From Bolinopsis microptera (taxonomy: Eukaryota > Ctenophora > Tentaculata > Lobata > Bolinopsidae): 64,000 nucleotides of DNA. Made by a program: the position numbers and the translations under genes. Where the stretch lies: the NCBI RefSeq assembly GCF_026151205.1, contig NC_087073.1, positions 17,565,837-17,629,836 of the forward strand, given 5' to 3'. How positions within the stretch are numbered: the first letter of the stretch is position 1; each line of letters begins with the position of its first letter. This document shows positions 35,389 through 45,802 of the stretch, piece by piece. The notes under the pieces are model-generated. The model was given only the letters and a program-made list of their open reading frames with translations. It was not told the DNA's origin and did not search any database.

Positions 35389-35568
35389 TTCGAGAAACCC
35401 AAATGTCAACATCTCACTCACTATACATCCCGGATATGTAATAAACTTTTATTTATCACACTGACTATAAAGAAATAATAAATCTTACTCAGAGATGTGC
35501 AGTGTGCACCGTGTTACTTTTAGGCGGCGGCGGTCTGGACGCCAAAATTGGTCGGTGGCGGCGGTCTG

Positions 35569-35942
35569 ACCGTTGGGGTGTTGGGGTGTTGGGGTGTTGG
35601 GGTGTTTGGGGTTTGGGGTTTGGGGTTTGGGGTTTGGGGTTTGGGGTTTGGGGTTTGGGTTTGGGGTTTGGGGTTTGGGGTTTGGGGTTTGGGGTTTGGG
35701 GTTTGGGGTTTGGGGTTTGGGGTTTGGGGTTTGGGGTTTGGGGTTTGGGTTTGGGGTTTGGGGTTTGGGGTTTGGGGTTTGGGGTTTGGGGTTTGGGGTT
35801 TGGGGTTTGGGGTTTGGGGTTTGGGGTTTGGGGTTTGGGGTTTGGGGTTTGGGGTTTGGGGTTTGGGGTTTGGGGTTTGGGGTTTGGGGTTTGGGGTTTG
35901 GGGTTTGGGGTTTGGGGTTTGGGGTTTGGGGTTTGGGGTTTG
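35569..35942 (+). repeat. TTTGGGG array (about 48 units), G-quadruplex-prone
   Basis: A short lead of TGTTGGGG units passes into about 48 copies of TTTGGGG with two TTTGGG interruptions near 35657 and 35747. Because seven is not a multiple of three, each frame reads a seven-residue period (Pro-Asn-Pro-Lys-Pro-Gln-Thr on the minus strand). The long ORFs on both strands are artefacts of the array. Confidence 0.97.
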
Positions 35943-37913
35943 GCACACGCCCCAATATATTAAAGGAAAGGGAACTTGAAGAATAAAATTTGAAAGAAAT
36001 CTTTATAATGATTCGGATGCAGGACTTAAGTTTAACTTCGCACACAGCTAATTAATTTTTTTAAACGCCATGGCAACTCTCCAGCTGTCTTGGGTGATCG
36101 GAAATTGGACAGATAAGGAAGAAAGGTGCGGAAGTCGGAACTGGTTGTACCTGATTAGATATTACCAAGGTATAGCTAAATAGGTAGTTAACGGGTGATA
36201 CCCTTAACGGGTGATACTCGTAAAATATCTGTTCCAACTCGGCGCGCGTCCTGGTAGGTTGTAAACCTACAAGTGATACCCGTATCATATTTATTTAAAA
36301 TATTAGCGGGTATAACGGGTAAGTGGTAACTACTAAATATACCCCGTACAATATTTATTTAAATCTTTAACATCGTCGATAAGTTGCGAAGCTACTCACG
36401 CGTTAGTAGGTTATACACTTACAACTTCTAGTACAACTTCTAATACAACTTTTAGTTCAACTTCTAGTACAACTTCTAATACAACTTTTAGTTCAACTAC
36501 TAGATAATAACTTTGTACTTTTACCAGTTCATTTGGACTAGAATACCAGCCAAATCTAACATTATCACTGTAAGTGAAGACTTTAGAAGCAATTATTACT
36601 ATCGGACACTATTATATATCCTGGACCAAAAATTTAATCGTGAATTTAAAGCCCGAATATTATAATCATAGTAATAATTTATTGTAAATATAATATATAT
36701 ATCAGAATTATGTAATGTAACGTGATGGAAATATTTTAAGCGGGCATATCCTTTCCAAACCCAGGATGCACTACATGAAGAATTCGTTGTAACTTTGTTT
36801 GAAAAGCATTAATAGGTACTATACTTCTATACTTAAAGGAATCATCTACAAGAGCGGTATAAAAGCTGGCTCTGATCCAGATCATGAGTAACACTAGTTA
36901 GAATTGTCTGACTCCAGGCGCGTTATACTTACATACTAGCGTTATTTTAAAAACTCATAACTTAAACTACCATTTACCAATAGCCAGACACTCCAAAGTG
37001 AAACAGAATTACTGTAATATTAGTATTTATATTACTGGTTGCCAGCTCTAAAGCATAGCTTTAACTGTTAAGTTAACTATCACTGATGTATCATACGAGA
37101 GCAAGCAGGCTGCAATCAAATTAACATTGGTGCGAATTAACTTTTTGGAATCACAAAATCATAACCCTTTTTTATAGAAAACGTCAAATTTTAGTAAATA
37201 CTTTATATAGTCTTAAAAGTTAAATCTAGCTCCATTCAGTTCCTCAAGACCCTTCAACATTCAACAGCTTTGGCTCCCGAAAGTTGGCAGAAATATAAAT
37301 GTACTGTCATGGAAAGAATTGAGAAGCATGGAGGAAAAGCAACACGATGGGATCAGTCTCGTGTTAGTCTCGTGTTAGGCGGTGGGCCATAAACCTGGGT
37401 TTCTAAGATATGCTACATTTCATAACAGGAAGAAGGCTTGGATTGACGCACTGCCTCTCAACGAAAGTCCAATATTGACAAAACATAAACGGAATAAGAA
37501 ACTTGATCTAGTCGAATGATATACTATATGCTATAATATATCTGATATATCGTTAACGTATCTACTGGAACTTATAAATATTTCTGTAGCACGAGATAGC
37601 AGTTTACCACATACAGTCCGGCCAGTTAACCAATCCCTGTTTACGTAACTGTTAACCAGGGAGACTAAAGAAGCTAAATGGATAAGCGGGTAAAGACTGC
37701 ATTGCATGCGCTATCAGGCTTCTCATACAACCTTATGTTCCACAAATCAAGATATAGCTAATTAGTATGCAGGAACGAAATGCCAATAATGTAATAATTC
37801 TACAATAAATAATAAAAGATTAACTATTCTGATAAAAAAATGAAATAATAAAACTGTAAATAGCGGCGCCGTTTCGATTTAACCGATTACCCGAATCAGG
37901 TATAATTGATGAT
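35943..37913. repeat. Intergenic region with a dispersed palindromic repeat at 36188-36270
   Basis: The block from AACGGGTGATACTCGTAAAA to CTGGTAGGTTGTAAACCTAC also occurs at 53608-53690. A run of related ACTTCTAGTACAACTT words lies at 36418-36500. The rest of the interval shows no gene. Confidence 0.6.
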
Positions 37914-38510
37914 TGTCTCGTCTCACGAGTCTCATGAGTATCAGAGTCTCACGAGTATCAGAATCTCACGAGTATCACAGTCTCAGGTGTATTATGAGAG
38001 TCACAGGTGTATCAGAGTCTCACGAGTATCAGAGTCTCAAGAGTATCAGAGTCTCACGAGTATCAGAGTCTTACGAGTATCAGAGTCTCACGAGTATCAG
38101 AGTCTCAGGTGTATCAGAGTCTCATGAGTATCAGAGTCTCACGAGTATCAAAGTCTTACGAGTATCTGAGTCTCACGAGTATCATAGTCTCACGAGTATC
38201 AGAGTCTCACGAGTATCTGAGTCTCAGGTGCATCAGAGTCTCACTAGTATCTGAGTCTCACGAGTGTCCGAATTTCATACACGATGTTTGAATTGCAATG
38301 TCCAGCAACACTACTAGGTGTAAATGCTCCAGTTATACTAATGGCCTCCGAATGCTTGAAATCGCCATTTTATTCAAACCTCGCCGTACATGGTTGACTG
38401 ACTAAATATCGCAAAACAATTAACAGTAGCGTTATTTTAAGTTATGTAACCACTTCTCAACGCCGACTGGATACTACTACTAGTTACTAGTAGAGTCATT
38501 CTCTAACCGT

Positions 38511-38622
38511 ATTCAGTAACCACTCAGTAACCACTCAGTAACCACTCAGTAACCACTCAGTAACCACTCAGTAACCACTCAGTAACCACTCAGTAACCAC
38601 TCAGTAACCACTCAGTAACATT
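38511..38622 (+). repeat. CAGTAACCACT minisatellite
   Basis: About ten copies of an 11-base unit lie here in copy 1 of the duplication. The same place in copy 2 (40847-40885) has only three or four, so the array changed length after duplication. Confidence 0.9.
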
Positions 38623-40611
38623 ACCACTAACAAGTAATAAAACTGCTCTGAAGATGTTCGACCAAATGCTTTAGATTCTAGACAAATTAGAGTTAGTAAA
38701 CTATAAAGTAACAAACACTGCATAGCGTACGTTACTTTTAAAGTAGACCTGAACGAATGACAAAGCTAAATTTGCACATTAAAGCTAATCGTCTACTTTT
38801 AGTCTATCACAAATAGAAGTTCAGATTCCCATTTGCACATTTTGACGGGAACTTCCAATTATATGTCTAGTATCATATTGGAAATCTTTTCACATACCAT
38901 CATGGACTTGAGGTGAAGGGTAAAAAACAAATTAAACCACTTTGCTTATGACAAACACTTTTCATCCTATGAAAAAATGGATTATTGGGCGTTTCAAGGT
39001 AAAGCCACTAAACATCCTGAGCTGAATCCTGATTTTGGTAAAATTTTATATAGGGCACTAGATTGGGGTATTGTTGGCCACTAACATAGCATCTGTTGTT
39101 ATAAGCTGTTGTAATAAGCTTTTACAAACGATCTGCACCCATGACCGAACCCAAATAGGGCTTCTGTTGCAAACTAAAAAACTTCAGCTGCAAACTGAAA
39201 AACCTAACTTTCTGAACAACAAAATAGAACAACCACTTTATATGACGATTGAATATATTTAAACTTCTTGGGAGTTTTCAAAAACAACACATAGAGGCGG
39301 GGCGGGCCTGACGTTTAATTGATATCTTAAAAGGAAACTAACGTACAAACTGTAAGTTGTAACTGTTATTCAGTGCGGGTGGTATTTCTAATTTCACTAT
39401 CATACAACAATTTAATGGCCCACCCAGCCTCCGTAGAGCCAGACGGTGCTTTATTAGTCCACTCCGTTTATTTAAATGGTATTGGTAGCTGAATAACATA
39501 GGTGGTTTTCTTTAATCTTCGCAAAATCTCAGTGTTTTCACGAGTATCAGAGTCTCACGAGTATCAGAGTCTCACGAGTATCAGAGTCTCACGTGTATCA
39601 GAATCTCACGAGTATCAGAGTCTCACGAGTATCATAGTCTTACGAGTATCAGAGTCTCAGGTGTATCAGAGTCTCATGAGTATCAGAGTCTCACGTGTAT
39701 CAGAGTCTCACGAGTATCAGAGTCTCACGAGTATCAGAGTCTCACGTGTATCAGAATCTCACGAGTATCAGAGTCTCACTAGTATCAGAGTCTCACGAGT
39801 ATCAGAGTCTCACGAGTATCATAGTCTTACGAGTATCAGAGTCTCAGGTGTATCAGAGTCTCACGAGTATCAGAGTCTCAGGTGTATCAGAGTCTCATGA
39901 GTATCATAGTCTCACGTGTATCAGAGTCTCACGAGTATCTGAGTCTCACGAGTATCATAGTCTCACGAATATCAGAGTCTCACGAGTATCTGAGTCTCAG
40001 GTGCATCAGAGTCTCACTAGTATCAGAGTCTCACGAGTATCAGAGTCTCACGAGTATCAGAGTCTCAGGTGTATCAGAGTCTCATGAGTATCAGAGTCTC
40101 ACGTGTATCAGAGTCTCACGAGTATCTGAGTCTCACGAGTATCATAGTCTCACGAGTATCAGAGTCTCACGAGTATCTGAGTCTCAGGTGCATCAGAGTC
40201 TCACTAGTATCTGAGTCTCATGTATATCCGAATTTCATACACGATGTTCGAATTGCAATATCCAGCAACACTACTAGGTGTAAATACTAATGGCCTCCGA
40301 ATGCTTGAGATCGCCATTTTATTCAAACCTCGCCGTACATGGATGACTGACTAAATATCGCGAAACTATTAACAGTAGCTTTATTTTACGTTATGTAACC
40401 GCTTCTCAACGCCGACTGGATACTACTACTAGTTACTAGTAGAGTCATTCTCTAACCGAGCGTACTAAATCACTCTACAGTCGATCTTCGAGATTGTTCT
40501 AAAAGGGCCGCCGACAGTTGAAACCAACTTCAATCGATGTATTTTCGGACGCTGATTCCGAATCACCCCCCATGACATAGGGTTAAAATGCTCCCCTGAC
40601 GAGATATAGGC

Positions 40612-40832
40612 GAAAAACTGTCTCGATCACGTGATATGACCTTATAAGGAAGTTAGTCTAATTTCTCGTTAGGGTTAGGGTTTCAGCATATGCTTTTGTT
40701 AAGGATTGGGTTAGGGTTAGGGTTGGGATCAGATAAGAGGGTTAGGGTTTCGAATAATCGTTCACGACCAGCTAGAGAACGGGTTGAAAAAGTCACGTGA
40801 CAGTCGAGTGTAGAGTGATTAATCATCATCCT
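40612..40832. repeat. Dispersed repeat, copy 2, with TTAGGG motifs
   Basis: This is the longer relative of 35225-35388. It includes GGGTTAGGGTTAGGGTTGGG at about 40708-40727, a TTAGGG telomere-like run. It sits inside copy 2 of the segmental duplication and is absent from copy 1. Confidence 0.8.
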
Positions 40833-41683
40833 TCTCTAACCGTATTCAGTAACCACTCAGTAACCACTCAGTAACCACTCAGTAACATTACCACTAATTT
40901 ATAATAATAAAACTGCTCTGAAGATGTTCGACCAAATGCTCTACTAGAGTCTAGACAAACTAGAGTTAGTAAACTATAAAGTAACAAACACTGCATAGCG
41001 TACGTTACTTTTAAAGTAGACCTGAATGAATGACAAAGCTAAATATGCACATTAAAGCTAATCGTCTACTTTTAGTCTATCACAAATAGAAGTTCAGATT
41101 CCCATTTGCACTTTTGACGGGAACTCCCAATTATGTCTAGTATCATATTGAAAATCTTTTCACATACCATCATGGACTTGAGGTGAAGGGTAAAACAAAT
41201 TAAACCACTTTGCTTATGACAAACACTTTTCATCCTATGAAAAAATGGATTATTGGGCGTTTCACTGAACATCCTGAGCTGAATCCTGATTTTGGTAAAA
41301 TTTAATTTAGGGCACTAGATTGGGGAATTGTAAGCCACTAACATAGCATCTGTTGTTATAAAAAACCTAACTTTCTGAACAACAAAATAGAACAACCACT
41401 TTATATGACGATTGAATATATTTAAACTTCTTGGGAGTTTTCAAAAACAACACATAGAGGCGGGGCGGGCCTGACGTTTAATTGATATCTTAAAAGGAAA
41501 CTAACGTACAAACTGTAAGTTGTAACTGTTATTCAGTGCGGGTGGTATTTCTAATTTCACTATCATACAACAATTTAATGGCCCACCCAGCCTCCGTAGA
41601 GCCAGACGGTGCTTTATTAGTCCACTCCGTTTATTTAAATGGTATTGGTAGTTCTCTTTAATCTGCGCAAAATCTCAGTGTTT

Positions 41684-43669
41684 TAAATAGCTAATGTAAT
41701 ATATAATATAATATTATAATAATAAAAGAGAACTATCAACGGATGAATGTTTGTTGACGGTCCGTAGATTCCAAACGAGCATTATATCACAATATTATCG
41801 GTGAATCATTTTAATAGTTTTAATAGTTAATTTTACGTCCTCCTTTGATGCAATATCCTCTGTCTCAGACACGATACAATTTTATATTTCCGGGCTCGCT
41901 TATCTACTAGGTACTGATCGGTATTGCACGTGAATATCGCCCACTCAGCACGTAGTATAATTCAGTCAACAACTTGTGTTGACTCTGTTTCGATTAAATA
42001 TTGATGACGTGGGTCAATCAAATCCGAGATAAATTCTGGCACTTCCTGAAAAGAAGTGCATTTTAAAGTACGAATGAATGGTTTATATTAGCTTGCATTT
42101 CTCTGTGTAAATCTTGACAACTCACAGGCTAAGCTTAACTCTAATTTAAAAGCTACTAACCTACACGTCTCAAGAATGTCAGTTTCCTGGAATAGAAGAC
42201 TGCTCTCTTTGATCTTCTGATAACACCGACTTGAAGCAGGATTATAATCTAAAATGTCACCCTTCCTAGTTTATCAACTCTTGAAGTTCAATTTATCGGA
42301 GCTGGTAGAGCATAACCTTTCCGTGGAGGTAGAGATCAAATTAATATAACACCATTCCACCTTCAAAATAGACCAAAAAACCTCAAAACCTTAGCAGTTC
42401 GAAGGCGATCCCAAGCCAGGGGGTCCTTTTGTTTTAAGATCATAACCAAGCTAATAGTTTAACTTTAAATCACTGTGCTGGCAAGCATGACCGTCAGCCT
42501 TAATGTACCCCCTTTATTATTTTTACCTTTTTGATGGCCTCCAAATCAGCATGAAAAAATAAAAAATTGGCAAAGGAATAGGAATTTTAGAGCCCAAAAT
42601 TTCAGCCCTCAAGTGGTGTCAAAAACGCGAATTAAATAGGTAATAATTATTTTATAAGTCTCTTGAGTCTTAACACCATTTTAGGGTTGTACGGGTTCCT
42701 GTTAGTAACTATAAAAGGGTTAGGGGTTTTTTCAGATGCTCGGTTTAGGGATTTGGGCAAGTGTTCTATGTTGGAATCAGAGTAAAAGGTCAAAGTTTTT
42801 CGTCCGTCAGAGCCACATAAAAATTATGTTAGTCACTTAATAATTACAAGCGTAATGATTCACTAAATTATAAATAATTCTTGCCCTTAAAATATTTAAG
42901 AGTTGATTGCCAAACGTTTAATTCGAATTTAAACTCGCTTGATAGCGTTCTGTACTTGAAGTTGAGTCTTGGTGGCAGGTACAAAATAACGAATGTGATA
43001 TTTGATTTTGGGGAGCCTCAAGTGGGCCATTAGTAAAAATCCTACTTTATACTTTTGAAAAACTCGTGACATATCATGTGACAAATATTTAAACGTAACA
43101 AACTAACACTATTGTATAGCAATATCATTAACTCAATTTACGCATAAAATCTTTTGCCTGTTTGCCATTACACATTTTATTTTTACTTTTTATTAACAAA
43201 ATATTTATGCGTCAAAAGCTGAATATTAGAGTTATAAACTTCATGGTCTTACCTACAACCCAAACTTAAATGTACTGTGAGAAACTATACGAACCACAGA
43301 ATAAACTGAAACTACCTTACAAAAAATAATTACTTAAGCATACACAAAATTATTTACCAATAAAAATACAATTTATGCGAAAAGAAACAAAAATCGTTAT
43401 ACCCCTCCCACGTGCGACAAAAATGCTGTTTGAAATTAATGGGTAGTCAAAATTAGTTCAGTTTTAAATCATTTGACTGTCAGAGGCGAATACAGTATAA
43501 TAATATAAAAACTGTGCTCGGTTATGAACTAATTATCGCCCTTCATAGCATTAATTCTTGTTGTCATTTAATTTCACTTGAAAATAAAAGTTACTCGACC
43601 ATTAATATGAATGAGAAGACAATCATTTAGAGCTAATAGTTATGAGTTATTCGACCATGAACGGGAGTG
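41684..43669. other. No gene seen
   Basis: AT-rich intergenic sequence without repeats that I can detect and without exon-like ORFs on either strand. Confidence 0.4.
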
Positions 43670-44148
43670 TCATTGATCATCGGGTTTAGTACGTTTCCAC
43701 AAAAGAGAAAACAAGTGCAAAACATCCCCAGCTTCAGTTACAAGTATAGGGTCAATAACATAAACCCCAATCGGGCCAATCTTTATTAACTCAGGTATTC
43801 TCTCTTTAAAGGCACGTGCATCGTTTGGGGTAACGGGTCGCTTCGCCCAACGGCTAAGATGAAGAAGCTCACATTCCAGTGGACCAGCAGAAGAGGAGGT
43901 GGAAGGGAAGTCATCAGAAGATTCTTTGTCGTTAGCAGGAGACTCCTTATCTTTTGTTAACACTGCAGCTGCTGCTGGGGTTGTTTCAGTAGACTTCAAA
44001 CTCTGTGACTGCATCAGTCTCCTTTCACGTTCAGTTTACTTGCACGCTTCAGCCTACTTGCACGTCTCTTCGCAACACTTTGAGGAGGAGGAGGAGGGGC
44101 AGGGTCGGTGAGAGAATGGTGGTATTCAGCGGACTCTGCAGAACTCAT
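43670..44148 (-). CDS. Two overlapping unrecognised ORFs behind a TATA box
   Basis: On the minus strand ORF a (44148-44014, 44 residues) begins MSSAESAEYHHSLTDPAPPP and becomes Lys/Arg-rich. ORF b (44014-43670, 114 residues) begins MQSQSLKSTE, has a Ser/Asp/Glu-rich first half, then a compact half with LECELLHLSRWAKRPVTP, RAFKERIPELIKIG, GVYVIDPILVTEAGDV and ends WKRTKPDDQ. The two overlap as TGATG. A TATA box (CATATAAATAG) lies at about 44222-44231, roughly 80 bases upstream of the first start. This could be a bicistronic arrangement, a frameshifted single gene (a basic N-terminus joined to b), or remnant sequence next to the LINE. No family is recognised. Confidence 0.4.
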
Positions 44149-44425
44149 GTTTGGAAAAACAATAGAGGAAGTAAAACTAGACGTAATCGAAACGGGGATA
44201 ATTTATCACTTTTCCTGAGCTATTTATATGACATGAACTGCTAATATAATTCGTAACACAACTAGTAAAGGTACTGTCAGTGATCTGAGCCCTAATCAGG
44301 TCTAATAATTGGGTCCTACAACTCATGACTGGGTAACAGTCAAATTATTGTCTTAATTATTATAATACTTTCAACACTACTATATAACAAATAATTTGAG
44401 GTATGACAATGGAAAGTCCACTGAT

Positions 44426-45802
44426 ATGAAAAGTGGTGAAGATAACACGGTGGAACCAATGTCTGAACAAGACGCTGCTGCTGCTGCGGAGACCTCTGCT
44501 GCGGAAACCTCTTCATCTCTGGATAGTACTCAACCTCAGGGAAGTCAATCTGCAAACTTTGCTCTGATTATCAATGATAAATGTATTTCCTGTCTTCATA
44601 CTGGAGACAAATTACTGGAATGTTGGGATTGTAATAGGAATTTCCATGCTGTCTGCTTGAATTCAGATGACGATTCTGAGAAGGGTGGGAAAGAGATAAT
44701 CTGCCCCTCCACCTTTTACAACTCTTTTCTTAGAGCCTCGAAGAAAGAGGGTGTCTGGGCTGAAAGAAGTGGTAACTTTACATTTGTGTGTGATCACTGT
44801 AAGGTGAACAAAGGTAAGAAAAATGCTGCAGCTAAGTCTGATAAATACACTCTTTTGGACAATAAGATTGATGCAGTGAACAATTCTTTATTAGTTGAGC
44901 TAAAAGAGCTAAAAAGCATGCTATCTCTTCAAAACAAGAGTGCAACTACATATCAGTCTTTGTCGATCTCAGATACTAACAAAGAATATAATCCTTGGCA
45001 TGATAAGCAGAGAATAGATAATCTGTCTAAAGTGGTTTCTGTACAAAAGGACAATAAAGGTAAACTAATCAGCTCTGAAAAACTTGAAAAGATATGTGTA
45101 CAAAATGGTGTCTCAGTGCACAAAACGTTTCACATGAAGAAATCTAATACTACTGGAATGGTACTTAATTCTCAAAATGATGTTGATGTTCTGACTGCTA
45201 AACTTAAGGATGCTGATCATCCAGTTGTGAAAATGTCGACTAGAGTACCGACTGTTCACATTGTAGGATTATCTAAGGAATACACTTCAGAGGAATTAAA
45301 ATCTATGATTGTAAAACAAAATCCTGGAATATCAACACTGTTTAAATGTACCTCTACGTCTACTGATGATAAACTGATCGATATCTTGGCTGTAAAACCT
45401 CTCAAAAACAATGCTCAAATCTTTAAGGCAATTGTCAAGGTCAGCAACGTTATTAGATCCATTCTTGCTCAACAACAAAACAAAGTGTATATCGGATATC
45501 AGTCTATGTGTAAAGTCTATGACAGTATCTTTGTTCTTAGGTGTTTCAAGTGTCAGGGGTATGGGCATCACAGCGGAGACTGTGATAATGATCAAGTTTG
45601 TGGGTTTTGCTCTGGAAATCATGAATCAAGACTTTGCATAAAAAAATCTGATGATCATGTCTTCAAGTGCTGTAACTGTGTCAAAGCTAAAAACGATGAT
45701 ACTGATCATCACACTGGAGACCCTAGGTGTGCTGTCTTTGTTAAACACCAGACCAGGATCAAATCAACAATTCCTTTTCATCAAAGCAAATTGTTGGGTT
45801 AA
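44426..45802 (+). CDS. LINE ORF1: PHD-like and zinc-knuckle protein
   Basis: ORF1 proteins of this group bind element RNA in the cytoplasmic particle. From the Met at 44426 (458 residues) there is an acidic/Ala-rich head, a PHD-like cysteine/histidine module at about 46-135 (CISCLHTGDKLLECWDC, FHAVC, FVCDHC), a helical linker (LLVELKELKSMLSLQ), an RRM-like middle, and zinc knuckles near the end: CFKCQGYGHHSGDC (CCHC), CGFCSGNHESRLC and a third CCNC…C cluster. The frame is open upstream to 44396 but the first ATG is 44426. Its stop TAA at 45800-45802 lies inside the open ORF2 frame, so ORF2 may be reached by termination-reinitiation. The ORF is intact. Confidence 0.88.
   Translation: MKSGEDNTVEPMSEQDAAAAAETSAAETSSSLDSTQPQGSQSANFALIINDKCISCLHTGDKLLECWDCNRNFHAVCLNSDDDSEKGGKEIICPSTFYNSFLRASKKEGVWAERSGNFTFVCDHCKVNKGKKNAAAKSDKYTLLDNKIDAVNNSLLVELKELKSMLSLQNKSATTYQSLSISDTNKEYNPWHDKQRIDNLSKVVSVQKDNKGKLISSEKLEKICVQNGVSVHKTFHMKKSNTTGMVLNSQNDVDVLTAKLKDADHPVVKMSTRVPTVHIVGLSKEYTSEELKSMIVKQNPGISTLFKCTSTSTDDKLIDILAVKPLKNNAQIFKAIVKVSNVIRSILAQQQNKVYIGYQSMCKVYDSIFVLRCFKCQGYGHHSGDCDNDQVCGFCSGNHESRLCIKKSDDHVFKCCNCVKAKNDDTDHHTGDPRCAVFVKHQTRIKSTIPFHQSKLLG

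Larger units (their letters stand above)
37914..41683 (+). repeat. Tandem segmental duplication with 17-mer arrays
   Basis: Two copies of a segment each begin with an array of TCACGAGTATCAGAGTC-type 17-mers (37914-38270, about 21 units; 39536-40228, about 41 units) and continue with about 1.3 kb of shared unique sequence (38262-39537 and 40222-41683). Shared landmarks include CATACACGATGTT, GATACTACTACTAGTTACTA, GGCGGGGCGGGCCTGACGTT and CAAAATCTCAGTGTTTT at both right ends. Copy 1 has an extra block near 39105-39215; copy 2 has an insertion at about 40455-40832. ORFs over the arrays are artefacts of a 17-residue period. Confidence 0.93.

Noticed and set aside
35485-36045. ORFs on both strands with PNPKPQT and GFGVWGL repeats
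   Set aside because: These are translations of the TTTGGGG array. Open frames on both strands show that composition, not coding, keeps them open.
37906-40290. ORFs with SESHEYQSLTSIRVSRV repeats
   Set aside because: Frames of the 17-mer array, with a period of 17 residues in all three frames and no start or splice support.
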